A DNA stretch of 21,604 bases, taken from assembly GCA_031367345.1 (NCBI GenBank), contig JANLPR010000105.1, positions 1 through 21,604 of the forward strand, read 5' to 3'. Position numbers and translations under genes: made by a program. This DNA is from JADKIH01 sp031367345 (GTDB taxonomy: Bacteria; Bacteroidota; Bacteroidia; AKYH767-A; 2013-40CM-41-45). Each line of letters starts with the position of its first letter. The first letter of the stretch is position 1. Below the pieces are notes generated by a model. The model was not told the DNA's origin. It worked only from the letters and a program-made list of their open reading frames with translations, and made no database searches. Shown piece by piece: positions 1 to 7,749 of the stretch.

Positions 1-2060
1 GTACATCCAAATGCATTTGTAACTGTTACAACATACGTTTGTGATTGCGTTGGATTAATATTAATTGTTGCTGTAGAAAACGCTCCCGGATTCCAAAGGT
101 ATGTAGTGCCTCCTGTTGCGGTTAAACTAGCAGGATTTCCAGAACAAATGGTATCGTTAACTCCGGCACTTGCTGTAGGTAATGGATACACCGTTAAAAT
201 ATGAATGACGGAATCTTTACATCCATCGGAATTTGTAATTACTAAATTGATATTGTAATTAGCTGCTGTAGTATAAACGTGCGCCGGACTAGGAACTGTA
301 GAAGTAGAGCCATCGCCAAAATTCCACAACCAACTTGTAATTGCTGTTGGTGAAGTTGAATAGTCGGTAAAATTTATTTGCGTTCCTGAACAACCATTGT
401 TTAATGTATAAATAGCGTCTGGTTGATTTAATGTGAGATGTAATAATTGTGTAATGGTATCGATGCAACCTCCTGCCGATGTTACAATGAATTGAACATT
501 GTAATTACCTGATGCTGCAAAAGTATGAGGAGGATTTTGCAATGCACTCGTAATCCCATCACCAAAATCCCAAGCATAACTTGCAATAGATCCTCCGGCA
601 ATTGACGATTGATCTGTAAATTGAACATTCAATCCACTGCAATTAAAATTTGATACAAAGGCGGCTGAAGGTGTAGCTGTGCCCGGTGCTACATTCGCTG
701 TATCACTATCAACACATCTTCCATCTGAAACGGTAACTACATACGATCCGGGACCTGTATTAATTGACTGTGTAGTTGCTCCAGTGTTCCATTGATAGGT
801 ATAAACTCCAGTACCTCCAGATGCACTCGCCGTAAGAGGAGTAGTTGTATTGCAACCAACAGAAAGATCGGGTCCTGCATTCGCATTCACTCCTGTTACT
901 GTTATGCAATAAGCGTACGTTTGATTTCCGACATACGGACAATTATCATCTCTCACTGTAACTGTAAAACAATATGGATTCGGATTTATTTGCGCATCAG
1001 TTGGTGTCCAACAAAATGTTGCATTCTCTCTATTGCCGGGCAGTGTTGTGAAAGTTGCATTTGAAAGTGAGTTATCCCACGTTACAAATGTGTTTTGAAC
1101 TGCATCGGGATCGGAAGAATAAATACTGAAACATGTTTGAACGCCTGCACAAATTGTTTGGCTAAAGCTGTTTGTGCCGTTTATACCTGTCAATGCCGGA
1201 ATAATGTTACTGCAATTGATTACTGTTACTTGAATATCTCTTTCAACACTTCCAATCAATACACCATTTCTATATTCTTGAACGAGTACTGCCATTACCG
1301 TTACTTCAAGATTTGTTGGCGTCATACATATATCGCCGGTCTGCGAATTGAATGTCATTGCCGGTGATGTAGACAACGGATTTGTTGGTGACCACGGATT
1401 TAAATAGGTTACGGGTGTACTTGCATCGTTAAAGGGCGTGATCAATGTATATGCTAATGAATCTCCATCCTGATCATACGCTCCGTGATTGTAACAAAAC
1501 TGTTGCCCAAGACAAACAAAAGGTACCGGCTTATTTGAAAATATTGGCGAGTTATTACATGGTGTAATTGTATTATTTAATGTTGCATAAATATACATCA
1601 ATGTTCCTCCCGGATTATTGATGTTTGTGATTGCAGCATTTCTACAACACAAATTATAACTGAATTGCCAATCGGCACATGGACCCGGTAATGTAATTAC
1701 ACCTCGATAAACATATTCTTGTATCCCGGTAAACGTTCCTCCGTTACATGTTGTGGTATTGGCCGGACATACCGGACTAATTTCTTGTCCTGTTCCGGCG
1801 ATTTGATAAATTAAAAGTGAATCTGCCGGATAACACGACGATTGAAAAACAATGTATGCTCCGGTGTCTGCATCTATACCTACACAATCTCTATAAAAAG
1901 ATAAAGTAATCTCATACTGATTTCCACCTAAGCAATGATAGGTTAAGTCAGACCCCATTGAATGACTAGCTTTGGCAGAGAAGGAAGAGATTGACAGAAT
2001 TAAACTTATGATAATCACATAAGAGTTTTTCCGAATTTTGTTCAAGTAATCAGTATTCAT
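1..2060 (-). CDS. Large exported PKD-domain protein, N-terminal part (runs off the left edge)
   Basis: The minus strand is open from an ATG at 2060 to the window edge (686 codons, no stop), so the C-terminus is missing. Residues 1-31 form a signal peptide: basic start, hydrophobic run VIIISLILSISSF, likely cut after SAKA. The mature part begins SHSMGSDLTYHCLGG and is rich in Cys, Asn and Thr. Two PKD-type signatures are visible, YAWDFGDG at residues 495-502 and WLWNFGDGS from residue 577. Both are the W(D/N)FGDG motif of PKD beta-sandwich domains found in surface and adhesin proteins. Before them, near residues 390-440, is a VSDG-type repeat (TYQWNTGATT...SYVVTVSDG), and a similar one follows the second PKD. 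In Bacteroidota such proteins usually end in a gliding/T9SS C-terminal domain; that end lies outside the window, so secretion by T9SS is inferred. Ligand and function are unknown. Confidence 0.85.
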   Translation of the reverse strand, partial: MNTDYLNKIRKNSYVIIISLILSISSFSAKASHSMGSDLTYHCLGGNQYEITLSFYRDCVGIDADTGAYIVFQSSCYPADSLLIYQIAGTGQEISPVCPANTTTCNGGTFTGIQEYVYRGVITLPGPCADWQFSYNLCCRNAAITNINNPGGTLMYIYATLNNTITPCNNSPIFSNKPVPFVCLGQQFCYNHGAYDQDGDSLAYTLITPFNDASTPVTYLNPWSPTNPLSTSPAMTFNSQTGDICMTPTNLEVTVMAVLVQEYRNGVLIGSVERDIQVTVINCSNIIPALTGINGTNSFSQTICAGVQTCFSIYSSDPDAVQNTFVTWDNSLSNATFTTLPGNRENATFCWTPTDAQINPNPYCFTVTVRDDNCPYVGNQTYAYCITVTGVNANAGPDLSVGCNTTTPLTASASGGTGVYTYQWNTGATTQSINTGPGSYVVTVSDGRCVDSDTANVAPGTATPSAAFVSNFNCSGLNVQFTDQSSIAGGSIASYAWDFGDGITSALQNPPHTFAASGNYNVQFIVTSAGGCIDTITQLLHLTLNQPDAIYTLNNGCSGTQINFTDYSTSPTAITSWLWNFGDGSTSTVPSPAHVYTTAANYNINLVITNSDGCKDSVIHILTVYPLPTASAGVNDTICSGNPASLTATGGTTYLWNPGAFSTATININPTQSQTYVVTVTNAFGC

Positions 2061-2507
2061 TTATATCAATTCGTGCTTTGAATGATTGTAGCAAGAGTAT
2101 TTTTATTTTAGTTCAAGTAAAGAAGTTGAAAAGCAAAAAATCAAAGGGATTTGAAACTGTAATCTCAAATTGATTTTTTGAGGAAAGTTTGTTTTGAATA
2201 CGAGCTAACGATATTTCGTATTTATTTGATTATCAGTGTTTATTTGGTGATGGCAAAACTAAACCGATTTCAGTCAAATAAAAAATAATTGGGATGAATT
2301 CCCCTATTTTACTAGGCAATTGTTTTGCAAAAAAAGGCGGTTTTTTAAAGCTATTACTTTAATGCATTTGTAATTCATTTTCACTATAAAAAGTCGCTCG
2401 CTTTTTGTAGGAAATAATCCTGCATAAAACATCAAATTTGTCAAAATAATTCTTTTAAAGAGGCCGAGATTATCATAAATAAATAATCGCAAACATACTA
2501 TTCAGAA
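2061..2507. other. Intergenic region without a recognised gene
   Basis: This 447-base A/T-rich stretch lies between the start of the PKD protein gene and the end of radA. It should hold the promoter of the PKD gene, but I find only a weak candidate on the minus strand (TACTCTTG at 2099-2092, one mismatch to TAnnTTTG). A 62-codon minus-strand frame at 2304-2492 has no recognisable domain and lies in low-complexity A/T sequence, so I do not call it. No strong terminator is visible downstream of radA; GGGA/TCCC arms near 2291-2303 form only a weak hairpin. Confidence 0.5.
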
Positions 2508-3884
2508 TTATGAAAAAAGATGCTGAAAAACTTCTTCCACTTTCGAAACTGCAATTATCTTAATCCCTTTGTGTTTACTTCTGTCGAGCCCTTTCATATT
2601 GTACTTGCTAATTAAGATTTCTTCAAACCCCATTTTCTCTGACTCGCTAATCCGCTGTTCTATTCTTGTAACCGGTCGTATCTCACCACTCAAGCCTACT
2701 TCTGCAGAAAAAGTAATTCGTGGCGAAATAGCAATGTCTTCGCTCGAAGATAGTATTGCGCAAATTACTGCTAAGTCAATTGCCGGATCTTCTACTTTTA
2801 TTCCTCCGGCTATATTTAAAAATACATCTTTCGCTCCTAATTTAAAACCACAGCGTTTTTCTAAAACTGCCAAGAGCATGCTTAGTCGTCGTAAATCAAA
2901 TCCGGTAGACGATCGTTGTGGCGTTCCGTAAACTGCTGTACTTACAAGTGCTTGTGTTTCTATTAACAACGGTCGAACGCCTTCCATCGTTGCTGCAATT
3001 GCAACTCCCGATAAGCTTTCTTCTCGTTGTGCTATCAGTACTTCCGACGGATTTGAAACTTCTCTCAACCCCACACCTTGCATTTCATAAATTCCTAATT
3101 CTGCTGTTGAGCCAAATCTATTTTTTATTGCTCGTAATATTCTGTAAACGTGATGTCGGTCGCCTTCAAATTGTAAAACGGTATCAACCATGTGCTCTAA
3201 TATTTTTGGTCCTGCAATGGTTCCATCTTTCGTAATGTGTCCTATTAAAAAAACCGGTACCGAACTTTCTTTTGCAAAACGTAAAAGCTCGCCCGCACAT
3301 TCTCTGATTTGCGAAACACTCCCCGGCGATGATTCAATCTTGCTGCTGAATATTGTTTGTATCGAATCCACAATAATCATTTGTGGTTGCATTACTTGTA
3401 TCTGTTTGAAAATATTATCTAACGATGTTTCTGTCAAAATAAAAAAGCCTTCGCTCGACATTTTCAAACGATCAGCTCTCATTTTGATCTGTTGCTCACT
3501 CTCTTCGCCACTGATATATAAAACGGATTGCTTTTTTAGTGATAAGGCAAGTTGCAAGAGTAATGTTGATTTTCCAATTCCGGGTTCTCCACCCATCAAA
3601 ATTAATGATCCGGGAACCATTCCTCCACCCAGCACACGATGCATTTCCTGGTCGGGCAATGCAATTCGATGTTCGTCTTTTAGTGCAACTTCAGATAGTA
3701 AATGGGCTTGTGCTACAGTTTTTTTTGTGCCATCGTTTTGTTTCCAAACCGGTTTCTCATCAGCTCGTTGAATTACTTCTTCTACAAATGTATTCCATTC
3801 GTTACACGAAGGACATTTACCTGTCCATTTAGGTGTTTGTGCCCCACAATTCTGACAAAAAAATGTTGTTTTTACTTTAGCCAC
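2508..3884 (-). CDS. radA: DNA repair protein RadA (Sms), branch-migration ATPase
   Basis: RadA is a RecA-like, DnaB-related ATPase that extends heteroduplex and processes recombination intermediates in the cytoplasm. The 458-residue length is normal for the family. Visible in order: a four-Cys zinc finger (C10, C13, C24, C27); the Walker A motif GEPGIGKS at 99-106; Walker B IIVDSIQT at 170-177; the RadA-specific KNRFG motif at 254-258; and a C-terminal Lon-protease-like domain (about 290-458) containing AGGIKVEDPAIDLAV. The start is a GTG at 3884, which places the conserved MAKVKTTFFCQNCG exactly at the N-terminus; no ATG fits. The gene follows the envelope operon on the same strand, but an intrinsic terminator lies between them about 27 bases upstream of the start codon, so its promoter is unclear. 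Identification is secure. Confidence 0.97.
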   Translation of the reverse strand: MAKVKTTFFCQNCGAQTPKWTGKCPSCNEWNTFVEEVIQRADEKPVWKQNDGTKKTVAQAHLLSEVALKDEHRIALPDQEMHRVLGGGMVPGSLILMGGEPGIGKSTLLLQLALSLKKQSVLYISGEESEQQIKMRADRLKMSSEGFFILTETSLDNIFKQIQVMQPQMIIVDSIQTIFSSKIESSPGSVSQIRECAGELLRFAKESSVPVFLIGHITKDGTIAGPKILEHMVDTVLQFEGDRHHVYRILRAIKNRFGSTAELGIYEMQGVGLREVSNPSEVLIAQREESLSGVAIAATMEGVRPLLIETQALVSTAVYGTPQRSSTGFDLRRLSMLLAVLEKRCGFKLGAKDVFLNIAGGIKVEDPAIDLAVICAILSSSEDIAISPRITFSAEVGLSGEIRPVTRIEQRISESEKMGFEEILISKYNMKGLDRSKHKGIKIIAVSKVEEVFQHLFS

Positions 3885-3910
3885 AGCTTTATTTTTCTTG
3901 CTGTGAAATT

Positions 3911-3950
3911 AAAAGAAAAAAGCCAACAACTCATTGAGTTATTGGCTTTT
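3911..3950 (-). terminator. Intrinsic terminator closing the envelope operon
   Basis: Read on the minus strand, a 13-base-pair stem (AGCCAATAACTCA pairing with TGAGTTGTTGGCT, one G-U pair) is preceded by an A-run and followed by TTTTTCTTTT. This is a standard Rho-independent terminator. It lies just after the lipoprotein gene (ends 3969) and just before radA, separating the two. Confidence 0.85.
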
Positions 3951-3968
3951 TATATTTTATTAAATTTT

Positions 3969-4379
3969 TTATTTCTTCTTTTGAAATTCTAATTCATATA
4001 ATCCTGTAGTTCCATCTTTGTCGGTTGCTATTACCAAAAAGTCGTTGTCTAATCGTACAAGATCCCAATTACCATTATAATCAGGTTGGCCCGATATAAC
4101 TGTAAAATGTTCAAGCTTAATTTTAACGCTCGTAAGCGAAGTGTTTACGCTAAAATCACCTACATAACTAATTGAACTTTCTGTACGACTTAATTTGTCG
4201 TCGCTAAACGCCCAATTTTGTGCGGGATTACTTCGAGGAATTGGAATAAGATCCCATGTTCCTTTTAATTGCTTTTTAATTCCTGCTTCTGACTTTAAAT
4301 ATTCATCTTTTCCACAAGAGAAAAGCGAAATAAAACCAAGTAACATAATCAAATTGAAGAGGGGTCGAAGTGTCTTCAT
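3969..4379 (-). CDS. Small predicted lipoprotein of unknown function (possibly lipocalin-like)
   Basis: The 136-residue product starts with a lipoprotein signal: a basic N-terminus, a hydrophobic run and the lipobox LFSC with the lipidated Cys at residue 22. The residues after the Cys are GKDE. Acidic and lysine residues just after the Cys resemble the lipoprotein surface-export signals described in Bacteroidota, so display on the outer leaflet is possible but inferred. The mature part (LKGTWDLIPIPRSN... and NGNWDLVRLDNDFLVI) alternates short beta-strand-like segments with GxW motifs, as in small lipocalin-like lipoproteins; the family assignment is tentative. The gene starts at ATG 4379, lies 42 bases after rfaE2 on the same strand and is followed by a strong terminator. 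It is therefore probably the last gene of the operon that begins at 7506. Confidence 0.75.
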   Translation of the reverse strand: MKTLRPLFNLIMLLGFISLFSCGKDEYLKSEAGIKKQLKGTWDLIPIPRSNPAQNWAFSDDKLSRTESSISYVGDFSVNTSLTSVKIKLEHFTVISGQPDYNGNWDLVRLDNDFLVIATDKDGTTGLYELEFQKKK

Positions 4380-4421
4380 CTATTTGTGTTTAATGTAAAT
4401 ATAAAATTAATATTCATCCAA

Positions 4422-4931
4422 TTACGATTTGTCTCCGGATTTAATTCGCTCCTCAATTATTGAAGTAGAATATCCGGGTAAGAATTCAATGGTTTGAACC
4501 AAGCCGTTGTAGGATTTAACGATGTCGGCACCTACGATGTTGCTTAAATTATAGTCAGAACCTTTCACTAGCACATCTGGTCGTACTAACTTAATCAACT
4601 CATATGGGGTTTCTTCGTCAAAAATGATGATTGCATCGGTAAAATGAAGGGAACTCAATAACATCGACCTCGAAATTTCGTCGTTGATTGGTCGGTTTGG
4701 ACCCTTTAAACGACGTGTAGAGGCGTCAGAATTGACACCAATGATCAAAATATTACCGAAATCTGCCGCCTTCGAAAGATAGTCGACATGCCCTAAATGA
4801 AGAATATCGAAGCACCCATTGGTGAAAACGATCTTCTTTTCTAAAAATCGCCAGACAGAAAGATGATGCTTCAGCTCCTCACCGGTCATTATTTTCTTCT
4901 TGATTATTTCAAGATGCGTCAACTTTTCCAT
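4422..4931 (-). CDS. rfaE2: D-glycero-beta-D-manno-heptose 1-phosphate adenylyltransferase
   Basis: This enzyme transfers AMP from ATP to heptose 1-phosphate, giving ADP-heptose for the inner core of lipopolysaccharide. The 169-residue length matches a stand-alone adenylyltransferase, that is, only the C-terminal half of the fused HldE of enterobacteria. The nucleotidyltransferase signature VFTNGCFDILHLGHVDYL spans residues 35-52, with the catalytic HxGH at 45-48. The downstream RRLKGPNRPIND segment and the LVKGSDY segment are typical of RfaE domain II. Its start (ATG 4931) overlaps the 3' end of the flippase-like gene by 23 bases, so the two are translationally coupled. A separate kinase (RfaE domain I) is expected elsewhere in the genome. 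No matching LPS core genes are in the window. The enzyme class is secure; the exact heptose configuration is inferred from the family. Confidence 0.93.
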   Translation of the reverse strand: MEKLTHLEIIKKKIMTGEELKHHLSVWRFLEKKIVFTNGCFDILHLGHVDYLSKAADFGNILIIGVNSDASTRRLKGPNRPINDEISRSMLLSSLHFTDAIIIFDEETPYELIKLVRPDVLVKGSDYNLSNIVGADIVKSYNGLVQTIEFLPGYSTSIIEERIKSGDKS

Positions 4932-5913
4932 TTCTTTTTTTCAAAAATAAATACAAAAATGCTAATCCCCCAAAAACTAATACTACTACTATTTGCGATG
5001 TATGCATCAACGTTGCAAATGCTATTCCATGCTCGTAAGTTATTCCGTATAACATTAAACCGTTTGAAACTAATAAATGATAAGCTCCAATTCCTCCTTG
5101 AACCGGCGCACTCATTCCCATTCCGCCAACAACAAGTACAAATAATCCGGCGTGCCATGAAAGGTGAGAGGTTGCTTGCAAAGCTGAGAAACACAAATAA
5201 GACATTAGAAAATACATAAACCAAATCAACACTGAGTGGAAAATAAATAAATATGGTTTTTTCATTTTTCTCACTGCTACAAATCCATCTCGTATTCCTC
5301 GAATGATGAGTGCTATTTTATCATTCATGGCAACGCTTCTCTTTCTTTTAAAGATAAAATAGAAGGCTGCCAACATTAATGCTATTACAATGCCAATCGT
5401 GAGTGGTGAGTTTATTATTGAATGAAATTTTTCTTGAAGTGGAATGAAAATATTTTGCGAAAGAAAATCTCCCAACAAACTGTATTCTGAAATAGCTACT
5501 AAGACCATGCAAATCAATAAAGAAATTACATCGATAATCCGTTCAAAAATTACGGTACCCAATAGTTTTTCGAAAGGAATATTTTCAGTTTGATTCAATG
5601 TTCCACATCTAGTAACTTCACCTAATCGTGGTACTGCAAGATTTGCCAAATATCCAATCATTAATGCTGCACTCGTATTGTCAAGCTTAGGTTTGTAACC
5701 TAATGGTTCAATCAATAAATTCCATCGAATGGCGCGACTAACAAAGGCAATTAAACTTGCAAGTATAGAAAGTGAGAGCCAAAATAAATTTGCATTCTTA
5801 ATTTCACCAATTGTACTCTTGAGATCAACTCTTCTGAATGCAAACCATAATAAGGCTGCACCCATTATAAGCAGAAGAATATATTTGATAATTGCTTTTA
5901 TATTTGATTTCAA
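4909..5913 (-). CDS. Flippase-like membrane protein, LPG-synthase transmembrane domain family
   Basis: The 334-residue product is a polytopic inner-membrane protein with about eight hydrophobic segments, starting at residues 9-25 and ending at about 305-325 before a basic tail (KKRNGK). It has marks of the lysylphosphatidylglycerol synthase TM / UPF0104 family: RAIRW near residue 60, PRLGE at 95-99, and the late SAPVQGGIGAYH segment. It lacks the C-terminal aminoacyl-transfer domain of MprF, so it is not an LPG synthase; a lipid or glycolipid flippase-like role is inferred. The best start is TTG at 5913, seven bases after the TAA of the potassium-channel gene. That TAA is in the same frame, so no upstream start is possible. 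The next in-frame ATG (residue 17) would cut into the first membrane segment. It overlaps rfaE2 by 23 bases, a hint that it works in envelope lipid or LPS assembly. Confidence 0.85.
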   Translation of the reverse strand: MKSNIKAIIKYILLLIMGAALLWFAFRRVDLKSTIGEIKNANLFWLSLSILASLIAFVSRAIRWNLLIEPLGYKPKLDNTSAALMIGYLANLAVPRLGEVTRCGTLNQTENIPFEKLLGTVIFERIIDVISLLICMVLVAISEYSLLGDFLSQNIFIPLQEKFHSIINSPLTIGIVIALMLAAFYFIFKRKRSVAMNDKIALIIRGIRDGFVAVRKMKKPYLFIFHSVLIWFMYFLMSYLCFSALQATSHLSWHAGLFVLVVGGMGMSAPVQGGIGAYHLLVSNGLMLYGITYEHGIAFATLMHTSQIVVVLVFGGLAFLYLFLKKRNGKVDAS

Positions 5914-5919
5914 GATAAC

Positions 5920-6900
5920 TTATTTTGGATCTGAACTATTTATTTCTTCGAATAATGGTGCAACAATAATGTCACTAATTTTGTTGAGTTCTACTGTTAC
6001 GGAATTCTTCTCGCCAGGTTTTATTAATGGAAGAAACTTAACTCCAAATTCTACTTCTTCGCCTCTATAAGATGATCTGGCATGTACTGTTTGTGCAAAT
6101 GTTTCTTCGTATGCTTTAATCAAACACAGAAATTCTACTTGCCTTGTTTTAAAATCTTCTATTGTCCATCCATAAATAGGACTCTCTTCGTCGATTGGAT
6201 GAACAATAGTCCATGACATTGTAAGTAATGTAACGTGAGTAATTTCTAGTTTCAGTGTCGAAAATTTTCTTACTTCACTTCCTGTTTCAGTTGATACATA
6301 CGAAAAAACGATAGTCGCTTCGGGGTCGAGCAATTCACTTTTATTTTTATTTGCTATTCGTATCATCAATGCTGTGAAGCCCTTGTATGGAGCAACAATT
6401 GCATTTTTACTGAATAGAATACGTGCTACCGGTCTTGAAAATCTTCCATACAATAATCCTGTAGCCAATGCAAAACCAAGTAGCCCGGCCATCGATTCAA
6501 AGGCTGCTAATGCACTATTGAATGTACTCGTTGGGTTCAATCGCCCATAACCAACAGTCGTAAGCGACTGCGCGCTGAAGAAAAAGATCTCGTTGAATTT
6601 CTCTCTCGTATTTGTGTAGATCATGCCTCCAATATGGTCTGGATCTACTGCAAAATAAATTCCGGCAAAAATAAAATTTACACTTATGTAAAAAAGTAAA
6701 AGGAGCGCTATGAATTTGAGCCAAGGCATCGTGATCAACTCATGATAAAAATTGGTTGACTCATAAAAAGCAAGGCCGGTGCGCTTTACATTACTGCTCC
6801 CGTCTTTATTCATTAGGCGCTGGTTAGATTCAACTACTTTGTTGCCAAATCCCAGCTCTTTAAATTCGTCTTGCTTAAATATTCTTCTATGCTTACTCAT
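5920..6900 (-). CDS. Inward-rectifier-type potassium channel (KirBac family)
   Basis: This is a two-membrane-segment potassium channel subunit, expected to form a tetramer in the inner membrane. Visible in order: a soluble N-terminus; an amphipathic slide-helix region (FYHELITMPWLKF, about 51-63); TM1 (about 62-84); a pore helix (about 103-113); the selectivity filter TTVGYG at 114-119; TM2 (about 130-151); and a cytoplasmic beta-rich Kir domain (about 165-320) containing the family-typical LMIRIANKNKSELLDPEA. The 326-residue length is normal for bacterial Kir channels. It starts at ATG 6900, 18 bases after the DUF502 gene, and is followed within seven bases by the flippase-like gene, so all three are likely co-transcribed. 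The family is clear; gating ligand and physiological role cannot be read from the sequence. Confidence 0.92.
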   Translation of the reverse strand: MSKHRRIFKQDEFKELGFGNKVVESNQRLMNKDGSSNVKRTGLAFYESTNFYHELITMPWLKFIALLLLFYISVNFIFAGIYFAVDPDHIGGMIYTNTREKFNEIFFFSAQSLTTVGYGRLNPTSTFNSALAAFESMAGLLGFALATGLLYGRFSRPVARILFSKNAIVAPYKGFTALMIRIANKNKSELLDPEATIVFSYVSTETGSEVRKFSTLKLEITHVTLLTMSWTIVHPIDEESPIYGWTIEDFKTRQVEFLCLIKAYEETFAQTVHARSSYRGEEVEFGVKFLPLIKPGEKNSVTVELNKISDIIVAPLFEEINSSDPK

Positions 6901-6918
6901 AACTTCTGAAGAGCTAAG

Positions 6919-7506
6919 TTAATCTTTGATCTCTGTAACACCACCGCTGATAATAAATTTCATCATGTCTGTTCCGGAAGCATTTATCGGACTAATGTTT
7001 TCACGAGGTAAAATAATGAGTTCTCCTGCGAATGAATATGAGAATGGTAAATAAACGGCTACTAAATTTGCTTGAAGTCCAATTTCTGAAAGGTCTTCTT
7101 GTGTGATAAATCCGATTCGATTAATCTCCGATTCTTTTTCTAGACGAACAAGCACTGGCGTGTTGAATCTTTTTTTCTCTCCAACAAATGCTTCTACAAG
7201 ATCTTTAACAGACGAATAAATAAGTTTTACCAGTGGAGTTTTGTTTACAGCTTTCTCTGCATAAGAGAAAAAAGGATTTCGAATGTAATTAGCACCTAAA
7301 TAACCTACAAAGGCTATGGAAATAAAAATTGTAAGCAAGCCTAATCCGGGTATTTCCAACTGACTTATTCCGGGTATTTTTAATGGGATTTGAAATGGCA
7401 ACAAACTGTCGATCCAAAATATTGTTTTTAGTAATACATATAAGGTTACAACAATTGGTACAACAAAGAGAAGGCCTTGTAAAAAATAATTCAGTAATTT
7501 TTTCAT
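6919..7506 (-). CDS. DUF502 family membrane protein
   Basis: The 195-residue protein has two membrane segments, at about residues 8-30 (FLQGLLFVVPIVVTLYVLLK) and 55-73 (LGLLTIFISIAFVGYLGANYI). A soluble domain follows with the DUF502 hallmarks TPLVKLIYSSVKDLVEAFVG (about 89-108) and VAVYLPFSYSFAGELIILPRE near 148-168. The function of DUF502 proteins is not established. It starts at ATG 7506 and is the first gene of the minus-strand run that continues into the potassium channel (18-base gap). I see no confident promoter core in the 243-base spacer to the divergent YjbR-like gene, only weak TAnnTTTG-like matches. The short gaps downstream suggest a membrane-associated function shared with its neighbours, which is inference only. 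Confidence 0.88.
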   Translation of the reverse strand: MKKLLNYFLQGLLFVVPIVVTLYVLLKTIFWIDSLLPFQIPLKIPGISQLEIPGLGLLTIFISIAFVGYLGANYIRNPFFSYAEKAVNKTPLVKLIYSSVKDLVEAFVGEKKRFNTPVLVRLEKESEINRIGFITQEDLSEIGLQANLVAVYLPFSYSFAGELIILPRENISPINASGTDMMKFIISGGVTEIKD

Positions 7507-7716
7507 TTCGCTTGAATTGGTTGGTAAATATCGGAAAAGTAAACGTGATTAATTGCTCCGCTTACAATAGTAACTAACGTGTTTTGTTCAATAACTCTTG
7601 CCGAATAGATTTATACATTTCAGTCCTATTTTACAAGCTTAACTTGGATTTATTTGTTTTTGTAAAGATAAAGGAGTGAAATCTTATTTTCTGATTGAAG
7701 CTTATTCGATACTTTT

Positions 7717-7745
7717 TTGAAATACTATCGACTTTATTAACTTTG
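7717..7745 (+). promoter_or_regulatory. Bacteroidota-type promoter of the YjbR-like gene, probably leaderless
   Basis: TAACTTTG at 7738-7745 fits the -7 consensus TAnnTTTG, and a TTG at 7717-7719 lies 18 bases upstream as the -33 element. The gene's ATG at 7750 comes only four bases after the -7 element. Transcription should therefore start at or next to the start codon, giving a leaderless or nearly leaderless mRNA. Confidence 0.7.
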
Positions 7746-7749
7746 GAAA

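Noticed and set aside
792..1367. Two 90-codon plus-strand frames in the left part
   Set aside because: They are antisense to the PKD protein, with Cys- and Ser-rich composition mirroring Thr/Asn-rich codons.
2304..2492. 62-codon minus-strand frame between the PKD gene and radA
   Set aside because: No recognisable motif, A/T-rich low-complexity sequence and no promoter or start context; length is within chance.
3190..3771. Plus-strand open frame of 193 codons
   Set aside because: It is fully antisense to the conserved ATPase core of radA and shows no domain of its own.
4919..5224. 101-codon minus-strand frame overlapping rfaE2 and the flippase-like gene
   Set aside because: It is an alternative frame inside the membrane-protein gene; the chosen frame has the family motifs.
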